Assembly (NCBI RefSeq): GCF_900109465.1
Contig: NZ_FOAZ01000001.1
Location: 1 to 64,000 of the forward strand
DNA length: 64,000 nucleotides
Origin: Streptacidiphilus jiangxiensis
GTDB lineage: Bacteria; Actinomycetota; Actinomycetes; Streptomycetales; Streptomycetaceae
Direction: 5' to 3'
Each line of letters starts with the position of its first letter. The first letter of the stretch is position 1. The notes beneath the pieces are model-generated. The model made no database searches and was not told where the DNA came from. It saw only the letters and a list, made by a program, of their open reading frames with translations. The translations under genes were made by a program, and so were the position numbers. This document shows positions 1 to 8,868 of the stretch, in pieces.

Positions 1-453
<453 letters not shown>

Positions 454-476
454 GGCCTGTCCAAGACAGCCCGAAA

Positions 477-504
477 GGGGCACGGAGCGACAGCTCCGTG
501 CCCC
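477..504. terminator. Hairpin terminator between metK and a convergent gene
   Basis: Perfect 11-bp stem (GGGGCACGGAG with CTCCGTGCCCC) around a 6-base loop, followed by a pyrimidine-rich run. It lies between two convergent stop codons, so it can serve metK and also the minus-strand gene that ends at 526. Confidence 0.85.
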
Positions 505-525
505 TCCTCTCTTCTGCCGTCCGCG

Positions 526-1947
526 TCAGTTGACGGTGAAGTAGTAGTCGTACGGGGCCAGCTGGATGCCGTCCTTGGTGGTCGCGTAGACCTCCAGGTC
601 GTACCAGCCGCTCTGGGGCGGGGTCCAGGAGATCTGGGCCGAGCCGCCGGCGATCGCCTTGACGGTGGTCGGGGTGCCCCAGTTGAAGGAGTAGGTGTAG
701 CTGGCCACGCCCTTCACCTTGGGTGCGAAGGTGAAGGTGCCCGGGACGCCCGAGCCGCCGCTGGAGCCGTTCTCGGCGTAGATGTCGGAGCTGACGGTCG
801 GGCTGGTGTCGACCGGGCCGGTGGTCCACCAGTAGGAGGAGCTGATCCAGCCGTTGGCGCTGGTGCTGGAGACGTAGAAGAAGTCACCGTAGGCGCCGTC
901 CAGGGTGAGGTTCACCTCGGCGGAGCCGTCGCCGGCCGCCTTGACCTGGGTGGTCTGCTGGCCGCTGGCGCCGAAGGTCTGCAGGGTGTAGCTGACGACC
1001 GGGGAGATCGCCTGGACGCCCGGGTTCGGGCTGAGGCGGAACGGGGTGACCTTGTCGAACTGGACCTTCGGGACCAGCGGCGTGGCCGTCGGCCCGTCGT
1101 ACTTCACGAAGAACATGTAGCTGGTCTCGTCCGACGGGTTGCCGGCCCGGTCCAGGCTGCGGACCCACAGGCGGTACAGCCCCGAGCCCTCCGGCGGGAT
1201 CAGGCTCGCGGTGGCGGAGCCGCCGAGGGTCGTCGCCCGGGCGAAGTGCTTCGGGTCGCTGTACGGGTCCGTCGGCTGCGGGATGCCGTGGTCTCCGATC
1301 GGGACGCCGATGACCCCCAGGTCCTGCTGCCAGTCGTACTCGTAGCCGGCGACGTCGCCGACCCCGTTGGCGCCGAAGCTGAACTGGACCGCAGAGCCGC
1401 CCTGGTTGAAGACGTTCGGCGGGTAGTTGGGTGAGGTGACCGTCGGCGGCTGGTCCGGGCGGACGTTGTCGACGGTGAAGTAGCAGCTCGCGGACCAGTC
1501 CGAGGCGGAGGCGCCGGACACGGTCCGGGCCTGCCAGACGTAGGTCTGACCGTCCGTGAGGGCGGTGGACGGGACGACCGCACCCGCTTCGTTGCCGACC
1601 GTGGCGTAGGAGTTCGAGACGGTGGTGACCTGGGTCGGGTCGGAGACCGGCCAGGCCCGGTACTGCACGCCCATGAAGCCGCTGCCCGTCGGGTTCGACG
1701 GCGGCGTGCCCTGGGCGACGCCCTCGACGAAGACGCCCTCGCCTCCCCACAGGAAGGTCGGCGCGGAGGCGTCGGTGGAGCAGTGCTGGTAGCCGTTGAA
1801 GAGATCGGTCGGCGTGGTGGCGGTCCCGTCGTCCGCATGGGCCGGACCGGTCCCGACCAGCGCGAGCGCGAGCGCGCCGAGGGAGACCAGCCCGGCACGC
1901 CATCGGGCGCTGGGCGCGGGTCTCTTGGGTTTCCTGGTGTCAGACAA
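526..1947 (-). CDS. Secreted protein with Ig-like beta-sandwich repeats, function unknown
   Basis: About 473 residues. The chosen start is TTG at 1947, because it follows a GGGGGA ribosome binding site at the right spacing and gives a clean Sec signal: a basic N-terminus (RKPKRP), a hydrophobic core LVSLGALALALVG and an AHA cleavage site near residue 38. A longer upstream frame exists but lacks a signal peptide. The mature protein is rich in Thr, Ser, Gly and aromatic residues. It holds several segments that look like fibronectin or Ig-like strands, with WQAR, YRLWVRSLDRAGN and a closing WYDLEVYATTKDG stretch. I see no catalytic motif. It lies just downstream of another large secreted protein on the same strand, so the two may be expressed together at the cell surface. 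The extracellular location is well supported; any function is unknown. Confidence 0.75.
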   Translation of the reverse strand: MSDTRKPKRPAPSARWRAGLVSLGALALALVGTGPAHADDGTATTPTDLFNGYQHCSTDASAPTFLWGGEGVFVEGVAQGTPPSNPTGSGFMGVQYRAWPVSDPTQVTTVSNSYATVGNEAGAVVPSTALTDGQTYVWQARTVSGASASDWSASCYFTVDNVRPDQPPTVTSPNYPPNVFNQGGSAVQFSFGANGVGDVAGYEYDWQQDLGVIGVPIGDHGIPQPTDPYSDPKHFARATTLGGSATASLIPPEGSGLYRLWVRSLDRAGNPSDETSYMFFVKYDGPTATPLVPKVQFDKVTPFRLSPNPGVQAISPVVSYTLQTFGASGQQTTQVKAAGDGSAEVNLTLDGAYGDFFYVSSTSANGWISSSYWWTTGPVDTSPTVSSDIYAENGSSGGSGVPGTFTFAPKVKGVASYTYSFNWGTPTTVKAIAGGSAQISWTPPQSGWYDLEVYATTKDGIQLAPYDYYFTVN

Positions 1948-2102
1948 GGTGTTCCCCCTTCGTCCGGGCCCGACGGTCACCGGTCCCGGACAGTGGGGCC
2001 GGGCCGCGGGCGGCGGTCGGAATGCTAGTTGAGCCCGGCCGTCGGCCGGTCCCCATTTCTGTCGCCTGCCGGGCCGAGGCGTGCCGGGATCAGGCGGGAG
2101 GA

Positions 2103-5100
2103 TCAGTAGAGGTTGCTGTAGATGTTCCAGCCGCCGCCGACGCGGATCCGGGGCTCGAGGGCGCCGGAGGCGGTGAAGTCGTAGCGCCACAGCACACCCG
2201 CGGTGTCGCGGGCGACGACCGAGTTGAGGCCGTGGCCGTCAACGTCGCCGACGCCGACCATCGCGTTGTAGATCCAGTAGCCCGTTCCGAGCTTCACGCG
2301 GGCGTCGAAGCCGCCCTTGCCGTTGCCGAAGTAGCGCCACAGGCCACCGTGGGTGTCGACCGCCAGGAGGTCGCTGATGCCGTCGCCGTTCAGGTCGCCG
2401 ACGCCGATGATCCGGGCGTACGTGTTCCAGCCGCCGCCGATGGCGACCCGGGGCGCGAAGCCGCCCCTGCCCGTGCCCGGGTAGAGCCACAGCTCGCCCG
2501 AGGCGTCGCGGGCGAGCAGGTCGTCGTGACCGTCGCCGTTGAGGTCACCGACCGAGACCAGGCTGTTGTAGATGTTCCAGCCGCCACCGATGGTCCTCGG
2601 TGTGGCGTTGTTGAGGACGTCGCCGGCCGGCTGGTTCGGGTAGTACTCCAGCTCGCCGCTGCTGGTGCGGACGACGACGTCGTTGTAGCCGTCACCGTTG
2701 ACGTCGCCGAAGGGCACGACCGCGTTCAGCTGCCCGGGGCCGGTGCCGAGGTTCCAGTACGTCGAGGCGACCGGGCTCGCGTAGGTGCCGTTGCCGTTGC
2801 CCGTGTACTCCATGCCGTAGCCGTACCCGTACCCGAAGGCGGGCTTGTTCAGCACCCCGAGCAGGGTGGACTGGCCGTTCTCGCCGTAGGAGTGGAAGGG
2901 CATCCGGCCGTAGTAGACGCCCATCGTGCCGGTGGCGGACTGGGTCGGGGTCGTACCGGCGGCGTCCGCGGGGACGGTCAGCAGCTGCCAGTCGTAGGTG
3001 CCGTCGAAGGCGGGCGTCCCGCCCTGCAGGAGGCCGTTCCAGCTGTTCGCGCCCGAGGCGGCGGTCGCGCCGCCGGTGTAGCTGTAGACGACCTGGCCGG
3101 TGGTGGCCCGACGGATCACCAACTGCCAGCTCGCCAGCGGACGGCTGGCCTCGAAGCCGAAGCCCCACTGCTGCCCCGGCGTGATGCCGTTGTTCCAGGC
3201 ACCCCCGGTGGCCGTGACCGTGGACGCGGGCACGCCGGTGGTCAGCACGTGGACGACGTTGTCCGTGCCCGTGTACGCGACGTCGCCGGAGGTGCGGTCC
3301 ACGGTCCAGTCGATGCCGCGGTCGTCGCTCGTGCCGGCCGGCTGCGGGACGGTGGCCAGCACGGAGGTCGCGCCGACGGAGTCCGTGTGGATGTCGGTCA
3401 GGCGCAGCTCACCGCTGGCCGCGTCGTGACGGACGAGGTAGCCGTCACCGAGCAGCGCGGGACCGGGGTCGACGCCGAACTCCGTGTCGGTGGACAGGTC
3501 GTAGATCCCGGCCGGGCCGGTGCTGCCGCAGCTCCAGTAGAGCCAGTGCTGCGCGACCTGCACCTCGGTGGCCGTGCACGTGGCCCCGGTGCTGATGGTC
3601 CGCTTGACGGCGGGGGCGACGGCCAGGCCGTTTTGGGGCAGGCTGGCCTGGAACTGGCCCGGGCCGGTGGCCCGCCACAGCGTGCCCATCCACAGGGCCG
3701 CGCCGTTCGCCGTCCCGAGCGTGATCATCGCGTTCTGGCCGGGCTCCCACAGGTGCTGGGTGCCGGCCGAGTCGATGACCACGTAGCTGCTGTCCACGTC
3801 CACGACGCGGGTGTCGGGCGTGGTGAAGTTCTCCCCGAACTCCAGACCGTTGACGAACACATCGGCGCTGGTCGCCGTTGTGGTCGTGTAGACCGGCCCG
3901 TAGAAGTTGCCGTCCGCCTCGCGGACGCAGGAGGCGTCCAGGGCGCAGGGGCCGGCCTGGAGCGGCGTGAAGCCGCCGTTGTTGAGATAGCCGGTCGAGG
4001 TCTTGCCGACGCCCGAGCCGGAGCCGGCCAGCGGGGTGGTGGCCGCCGCGAAGCGCGTGGCCGCGTTGAGCTGCGGGACGGTGAGCATCTGGCGCACCTG
4101 GCCGTGCGCCATGGTCAGGGTGACGGTGGTCTCGGCGGGGGCCGGCAGCCCGCGCACGGCGGTGACGTCGACGGTGCCGTCCGCGGCCGCGGTGAGGTGC
4201 TGCACCGCCAGGCCGCCGCTCGGGCTGGTGGCGCCGATCGCCAGGATGCCCCCGGGGCCCTGGGCCAGGTAGCCGGGGAACTGGTTCGAGGGGACCGGCA
4301 GGGACACGGTGGCGTCGAGCTGGACGGCCGGGCCCCCGGCGATCGGGACGGCGGAGAGCACCTGCGGCGCGCCGGCCGCCACCTGGGTCAGCATCACGAC
4401 CTGCTGGCCGACGACTCCGTAGTCCAGCAGGGAGCCGGGATTGGCCGGTGACGCGACCTGCGTGGGGGTGGCCGTACCCGCGAGCAGGTCGGCGACCTTG
4501 ACCACCGAGACGCCGCCGGTCGAGCGCCAGATCAGGTAGTCACCGCGGACGGTCGCGGAGGTGGCGGACAGCGGGATGCCCGAGACCGAGGTGGCCGCGC
4601 CCGTGTCCAGGTTCAACAGGTAGTACCCGACCGTGCCGCTGACGCCGCTCTTCGGCGTGCTGCGGACCAACTCGTAGTCGCCCGAGTTCTGGTAGCCGAG
4701 AGCGCTGTTGGTGTAGCCCGTGCCGGACGGCAGGCCGGTCAGGGGGAGCTCGGTCGTCGTGCCGTCCGCGTTGAGCTGGAGCAGGTGGGAGATGCCACCG
4801 ATCTCCTGGACCAGGGCGCGCGTCCCGTTCTGGCTGACGTCGCCGACGATGTGGACGGCGCCGAGAGAGGAGAGGTCGTAGGTGACCCAGCTGCCGGCCA
4901 CGGTCGGGTCGCCGACGCCGAGCTTCGCACCGTTCTGATAGGCGACGTGGTCGCCCCCGGCCGAGAGGAAGGTCGTGCCGGACGCCGGCACGGCGCTCAG
5001 CTGCGGCTGCGCGGTGTCGGTCCCTGACGCGTAGTCGGTCCAGGTGTAGCCCGGGAGTCCCTGCTCCTGGTGAAGGAAGCCGGTGGCGCCGGCGACCAGC

Positions 5101-5282
5101 GGAATGTCCGCCCGTGAGGCGGCGAGCTGCGGCGCGGGCAGCGTCGCGACCTCCGCCGGGGAGCCGCTCGTGCTCGTCGTGCTCGTCGTGCTTGCGGCAG
5201 CGCTCCCCGGTACCGCGCCGGCGATCGCCGCCGCGACCACAAGAGTCGCCAGGCCTGCTGTCAAGCCCCGTCTATGAGCCAC
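2103..5282 (-). CDS. Large secreted FG-GAP/VCBS repeat protein
   Basis: About 1,059 residues from a GTG at 5282, chosen because the signal peptide VAHRRGLTAGLATLVVAAA starts there; upstream residues in the same frame do not resemble a protein. The N-terminal ~700 residues are beta-rich and low in charge, consistent with a propeller-like region. Near residues 707-767 there is a FlgD-type Ig-like stretch (SWNGLLQGGTPAFDGTYDW). From about residue 850 to the end there are four FG-GAP repeats with calcium-binding loops of the type GDVNGDGYNDV, GDLNGDGHDDL and GDLNGDGISDL; the fourth is degenerate (GDVDGHGLNSV). Such repeats form integrin-alpha-like propellers in secreted or wall-bound proteins, often in enzymes or adhesins. 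No catalytic domain is recognisable. It is followed at 1947 by a second secreted protein on the same strand. Confidence 0.85.
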   Translation of the reverse strand: MAHRRGLTAGLATLVVAAAIAGAVPGSAAASTTSTTSTSGSPAEVATLPAPQLAASRADIPLVAGATGFLHQEQGLPGYTWTDYASGTDTAQPQLSAVPASGTTFLSAGGDHVAYQNGAKLGVGDPTVAGSWVTYDLSSLGAVHIVGDVSQNGTRALVQEIGGISHLLQLNADGTTTELPLTGLPSGTGYTNSALGYQNSGDYELVRSTPKSGVSGTVGYYLLNLDTGAATSVSGIPLSATSATVRGDYLIWRSTGGVSVVKVADLLAGTATPTQVASPANPGSLLDYGVVGQQVVMLTQVAAGAPQVLSAVPIAGGPAVQLDATVSLPVPSNQFPGYLAQGPGGILAIGATSPSGGLAVQHLTAAADGTVDVTAVRGLPAPAETTVTLTMAHGQVRQMLTVPQLNAATRFAAATTPLAGSGSGVGKTSTGYLNNGGFTPLQAGPCALDASCVREADGNFYGPVYTTTTATSADVFVNGLEFGENFTTPDTRVVDVDSSYVVIDSAGTQHLWEPGQNAMITLGTANGAALWMGTLWRATGPGQFQASLPQNGLAVAPAVKRTISTGATCTATEVQVAQHWLYWSCGSTGPAGIYDLSTDTEFGVDPGPALLGDGYLVRHDAASGELRLTDIHTDSVGATSVLATVPQPAGTSDDRGIDWTVDRTSGDVAYTGTDNVVHVLTTGVPASTVTATGGAWNNGITPGQQWGFGFEASRPLASWQLVIRRATTGQVVYSYTGGATAASGANSWNGLLQGGTPAFDGTYDWQLLTVPADAAGTTPTQSATGTMGVYYGRMPFHSYGENGQSTLLGVLNKPAFGYGYGYGMEYTGNGNGTYASPVASTYWNLGTGPGQLNAVVPFGDVNGDGYNDVVVRTSSGELEYYPNQPAGDVLNNATPRTIGGGWNIYNSLVSVGDLNGDGHDDLLARDASGELWLYPGTGRGGFAPRVAIGGGWNTYARIIGVGDLNGDGISDLLAVDTHGGLWRYFGNGKGGFDARVKLGTGYWIYNAMVGVGDVDGHGLNSVVARDTAGVLWRYDFTASGALEPRIRVGGGWNIYSNLY

Positions 5283-5594
5283 GCCCTCACCCACCCCATC
5301 GCCGTCCGAAATGTTCGAGTCGCTCCGGTCGCGGCTGGTGGTCACGGCACGGCCGCGGTCGCGGAGCAGTCGGGAGCGTAACAAGGCGAAGTGGCCGTCC
5401 TGGTGGCCGGAACCGGACGCTTGCCGGAACGTGATCGCCTTCGTCCTTTTTGGGATGCTCCGTCTGCGGATTCTTGCCCTGCTCTTACACGGGGCCCCAG
5501 GTCCTCGGGGTCTCACGCCTGGTCAGCGCCTGCTGGGGGAGACGGCATCGATCCGTCCGGGCCGGTGCGGCGCCCTGAGGTGTGAGCTGAACCA

Positions 5595-5616
5595 GGACGC
5601 TAAGAGGGCGCTAAGA
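5595..5616. promoter_or_regulatory. Two 11-bp direct repeats, response-regulator-like site
   Basis: The sequence GGACGCTAAGA is followed immediately by GGGCGCTAAGA. Tandem repeats with exact 11-bp periodicity are the usual shape of OmpR/PhoB-family operators. The site lies in the 440-base gene-free stretch 5283-5722 between divergent genes, 107 bases before the YqiJ-like start and about 310 bases before the FG-GAP gene. I see no gene in this stretch. The regulator is unknown. Confidence 0.45.
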
Positions 5617-5722
5617 CTGCCGGGATCACGCACTGCGGGTGTGCCGCTCGCGCTGCCACCCTGACGCTGCGGGGCCACGGTGTGTGGCCCTTCGGGGGAC
5701 GTGCAGAGGCAGGCGAGAGCAA

Positions 5723-6571
5723 GTGCGGGGCTTTCTGGGGGCGGTCACGGGTTTTCCGACCGTGGTCTTCACCTTCGCGCTGGTCGTGGTGGTGGGGTAC
5801 TGGGTCCTGGTGCTCGTCGGGGGAGCACATCTGCACGGTGCCCGGGGTGGGCACGTCGGCGGTCACGGGGGTGGCCATGGTTCCGGGCACGGGGGTGCCG
5901 GTCACGGGGGTGGCCATGGTGCCGGGCACGGGGGTGGTGGGCATGGCGGGGGGCATGCGCACGGGGGGCAGGCCGGCCAGGCCGGCCAGGGGGCCCACGG
6001 GGGGAGCGCGCCGCACGGGGGGCACGCGCCGCAGGCGGGCCACGGGGGGAACGGGGAGCAGGCGGCCCACGGCGCGGCGCGCCACAGCCACGGGGGGTGG
6101 CAGCGCGTGGTGGGGCTGGGCGGGGTGCCGATCACGGTGGCGGTGTCGCTCGTCGTGGCGTTCGCCTGGTTCACCTCCCTGGCCGGCCGTGCGTGGCTCG
6201 GCGGAGGCGGGAACCCGGACGGCAGTGGTGGCGGCAGCGCGGGATGGCTGCTGCCCGTGGCGCTGGTCGGTGGGTGGGTGGGGGCCCGCCTGCTCGCGGT
6301 GCCGCTCGGCCGGCTGATGCCGGAGCCGCCTCCGCCGCCGTCCCGGCGGGACTTCGTCGGGCTCGCCTGTGTGATCCGGACCGGTCGGGTGGGGCCCGAC
6401 TTCGGGCAGGCCGAGGTCCGGTCCGCCGACGGCTCCGCCGCCGTCGTGCAGGTCCGTCAGAGCGTCGACGACGCGGCGGGCGAGGGCCGGGCGCTGCGTA
6501 CGGGAGCCTCCGCGCTCATCTACGACTACGACGCCGACGGCGAGTTCTTCTGGGTCATGCCGGCGCCGTAG
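5723..6571 (+). CDS. YqiJ-like membrane protein with OB-fold tail and His/Gly-rich loop
   Basis: About 282 residues from GTG 5723; an earlier frame start adds residues that do not look coding. The order is a membrane segment (residues ~12-34), a ~95-residue Gly/His tract (~33-127) with about 19 histidines, two more membrane segments (~131-160 and ~173-195), and a C-terminal NfeD/YqiJ-type OB-fold (DFVGLACVIRTGRVGPDFGQAEV). In E. coli YqiJ is encoded next to the flotillin YqiK; the same pairing occurs here, with the flotillin 68 bases downstream. The likely role is a membrane partner that helps assemble flotillin microdomains. The His tract is not part of E. coli YqiJ as I recall it; it could bind metal ions, but that is inference. 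Repeats in the DNA under the tract suggest recent expansion. Confidence 0.8.
   Translation: MRGFLGAVTGFPTVVFTFALVVVVGYWVLVLVGGAHLHGARGGHVGGHGGGHGSGHGGAGHGGGHGAGHGGGGHGGGHAHGGQAGQAGQGAHGGSAPHGGHAPQAGHGGNGEQAAHGAARHSHGGWQRVVGLGGVPITVAVSLVVAFAWFTSLAGRAWLGGGGNPDGSGGGSAGWLLPVALVGGWVGARLLAVPLGRLMPEPPPPPSRRDFVGLACVIRTGRVGPDFGQAEVRSADGSAAVVQVRQSVDDAAGEGRALRTGASALIYDYDADGEFFWVMPAP
5861..5938 (+). repeat. 39-bp tandem repeat inside the His/Gly tract
   Basis: Two adjacent copies of a 39-base unit (5861-5899 and 5900-5938), each beginning GGTCACGGGGGTGGCCATGG, differ only at one internal base and at the end of the unit. The unit is a multiple of three, so duplication keeps the reading frame. Confidence 0.85.
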
Positions 6572-6639
6572 GTGTCCGGATCGATCAGCCACATCCAACT
6601 CATTCGCAGCACCAGTGAAGTCCATCCAAGGGAACAGCC

Positions 6640-8796
6640 ATGTCTGTCGTCACCATCGGTATCGGCGTGCTCGTCGCCGTCCTGCTGCTCATCGGTCTGG
6701 GCACGCTGCTGCTCTTCGGACGGCTGTTCCGCAAGGTCGTCCAGGGCGAGGCCCTGATCGTCTCCCGACCCAAGAGCGTCGACGTGAGCTTCACCGGAGC
6801 CCTGGTGCTGCCGATGATGCACCGCGCCGAGGTCATGGACATCTCGGTGAAGACCATCGAGATCACCCGCACCGGACGTGAGGGGATGATCTGCAAGGAC
6901 AACATCCGGGCCGACATCCAGATCACCTTCTTCGTCCGGGTCAACAAGACCGTCGAGGACGTCATCAAGGTCGCCCAGGCGATCGGCACCGAGCGGGCCA
7001 GTCACCAGGAGACCCTGCAGAACCTGTTCAGCGCCAAGTTCGCCGAGGCGCTGCGCACCGTCGGCAAGCAGCTCGAGTTCGCCGACCTCTACACCCACCG
7101 CGAGGAGTTCCGGGACCGGATCATCGCCGCCATCGGCACGGACCTGAACGGCTACCACCTCGAGGACGCGGCCATCGACCACCTCGAGCAGACCCCGATG
7201 GCCGAGCTGGACCCGACCAACATCCTGGACGCCCAGGGCATCCGGAAGATCACCGAGCTGACCGCCCTCGAGCACATCCGCACCAACGACTTCCAGCGCA
7301 ACGAGCAGATGGAGATCACCCGTCAGGACGTCGACGCCCGGGAGGCGGTCCTGGAGCTGGAGCGGCGGCGCGCCGAGGCGGAGATCCGGCAGCGCAAGGG
7401 GATCGAGACGCTGAAGGCGCAGGAGGAGGCCGCCACCGCGATGGTCCAGGAGGAGGAGCGGCTCAAGGCGCACGGCGCGCTGCTGCGGACCGAGGAGCTG
7501 CTCGGGGTCCAGCGGGAGAACCAGCAGCGGGAGATCGCCGTCGCGGAGAAGAACCGTGAGCGCGTGCTGGCGGTGGAGTCCGAGCGGATCGAGAAGGACC
7601 GGCTGCTGGAGGTCGTCAACCGCGACAAGGAGGTGCAGCTCGCCAAGGCCGAGATGGAGAAGCAGGTCGAGGTCGAGCGTCGCGGCGTGGCCGAGGTGGT
7701 ACGCGAGCGGATCGCGGTGGAGCGGACCGTCGCGGAGCAGGAGGAGGAGATCAAGCGGGTCCGCGTCGTCCAGGAGGCCGAGCGCACCCGGCAGACGGTG
7801 ATCATCGCCGCCGAGGCGGAGGCGCAGGAGCAGCTGGTCAAGGACATCAAGGCGGCCGAGGCCGCCGAGCAGTCCGCGCACCTGAAGGCCAAGGAGCAGC
7901 TGGTGCTGGCCGAGGCCGCGCAGAAGAGCGCCGAGCTGGAGGCGTCCGCCAACGCGCGGCGCGCCGAGGGCGAGCGGGCGTTGGCCGGGGCCGCCGGACT
8001 GGCGCAGGCCGAGGTGGCGGAGCGTCAGGCGATGGCCGAGGCCACCGCGATCCGCGCGAAGCTGGAGGGCGAGGCCGCCGGTATGAAGGAGAAGGCCGTC
8101 GCCATCGAGAAGGTCGGCCTGGCGGAGGCGGCCGTGGCGGAGAGCAAGGCCAACGCCGAGGCCGCCGCGATCCGGGCCAGGCTGGAGGGCGAGGCGGCCG
8201 GTATGAAGGAGAAGGCCGTCGCCATCGAGAAGGTCGGCCTGGCGGAGGCGGCCGTGGCGGAGAGCAAGGCCAACGCCGAGGCCGCGGCGATCCGCGAGAA
8301 GCTGCTCGGCGAGGCGGCCGGCCTGGAGAAGAAGGCCGCGGCGATGGCGGCCCTCGACGAGGTCTCGCGGGCGCACGAGGAGTTCCGCCTCCGCCTGGCC
8401 GCCGACAAGGACGTCCGGCTCGCCGCGCTGGAGGTGGAGGCCAAGGTGGCCGAGGCGCAGGCCTCGGTGCTGGCGGCCGGCCTCAAGAGCGCGAACATCG
8501 ACATCGTCGGCGGGGACAGCGTCTTCCTGGAGAAGGTCGTCGGCGCGGTGTCGTTCGGCAAGTCGATCGACGGCGCGATCCAGGGGTCGGAGACCGTCAA
8601 GGCGCTGGGCGCCGACTGGTTGAACGGTGAGCGGAGCTTCAGCGACGACGCGACCGAGGTGCTGCGCTCGCTCGCGGCCGGCGGGCCCTGGAACCTGGCC
8701 CTGCTGATGAAGCTGCTGAACGGCGCCGGCGCCGACGGCACCCTGCCGGTGGACCCGTCGCGACTGCTCAACGGCTCGACCGGGACCGGCAAGTAG
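6640..8796 (+). CDS. Flotillin-family (SPFH/YqiK-like) membrane scaffold protein
   Basis: 718 residues, with an AAGGGA ribosome binding site before ATG 6640. Residues 1-26 form one membrane segment, and FRKVVQGEALIVSRPK leads into the SPFH/prohibitin-homology domain (~30-200: FVRVNKTVEDVIKVAQAIG, LQNLFSAKFAEALRTVGK). A long Ala/Glu/Lys/Arg-rich coiled coil follows (~230-570), then a short globular tail. Flotillins form oligomeric scaffolds at membrane microdomains. In the coiled coil a 40-residue unit is repeated at 468-507 and 508-547, with a partial third copy. The gene lies between a YqiJ-like protein and a giant ATPase on the same strand with short gaps, suggesting one operon and one complex. 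The protein is longer than typical E. coli YqiK (about 550 residues) because of the extended coiled coil. Confidence 0.93.
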   Translation: MSVVTIGIGVLVAVLLLIGLGTLLLFGRLFRKVVQGEALIVSRPKSVDVSFTGALVLPMMHRAEVMDISVKTIEITRTGREGMICKDNIRADIQITFFVRVNKTVEDVIKVAQAIGTERASHQETLQNLFSAKFAEALRTVGKQLEFADLYTHREEFRDRIIAAIGTDLNGYHLEDAAIDHLEQTPMAELDPTNILDAQGIRKITELTALEHIRTNDFQRNEQMEITRQDVDAREAVLELERRRAEAEIRQRKGIETLKAQEEAATAMVQEEERLKAHGALLRTEELLGVQRENQQREIAVAEKNRERVLAVESERIEKDRLLEVVNRDKEVQLAKAEMEKQVEVERRGVAEVVRERIAVERTVAEQEEEIKRVRVVQEAERTRQTVIIAAEAEAQEQLVKDIKAAEAAEQSAHLKAKEQLVLAEAAQKSAELEASANARRAEGERALAGAAGLAQAEVAERQAMAEATAIRAKLEGEAAGMKEKAVAIEKVGLAEAAVAESKANAEAAAIRARLEGEAAGMKEKAVAIEKVGLAEAAVAESKANAEAAAIREKLLGEAAGLEKKAAAMAALDEVSRAHEEFRLRLAADKDVRLAALEVEAKVAEAQASVLAAGLKSANIDIVGGDSVFLEKVVGAVSFGKSIDGAIQGSETVKALGADWLNGERSFSDDATEVLRSLAAGGPWNLALLMKLLNGAGADGTLPVDPSRLLNGSTGTGK
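8041..8320 (+). repeat. 120-bp tandem repeat in the flotillin coiled coil
   Basis: Units at 8041-8160 and 8161-8280, followed by a partial copy to about 8320. The second halves of the two full units (8101-8160 and 8221-8280) are identical base for base. This points to a recent in-frame duplication or active homogenisation. Each unit encodes 40 residues, compatible with coiled-coil packing. Confidence 0.9.
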
Positions 8797-8868
8797 CACA
8801 CGACAGGTAGCAGGCAGCAGTCAGCAGGCAGCACGTTCAGGCACAGGCAAGGGATACGGGAAGCAGTG

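Noticed and set aside
2022..4451. 809-codon plus-strand frame opposite the FG-GAP gene, and a similar minus-strand frame opposite the flotillin (6526-8799)
   Set aside because: Both mirror real genes on the other strand, show no ribosome binding site, and their composition is that of shadow frames.
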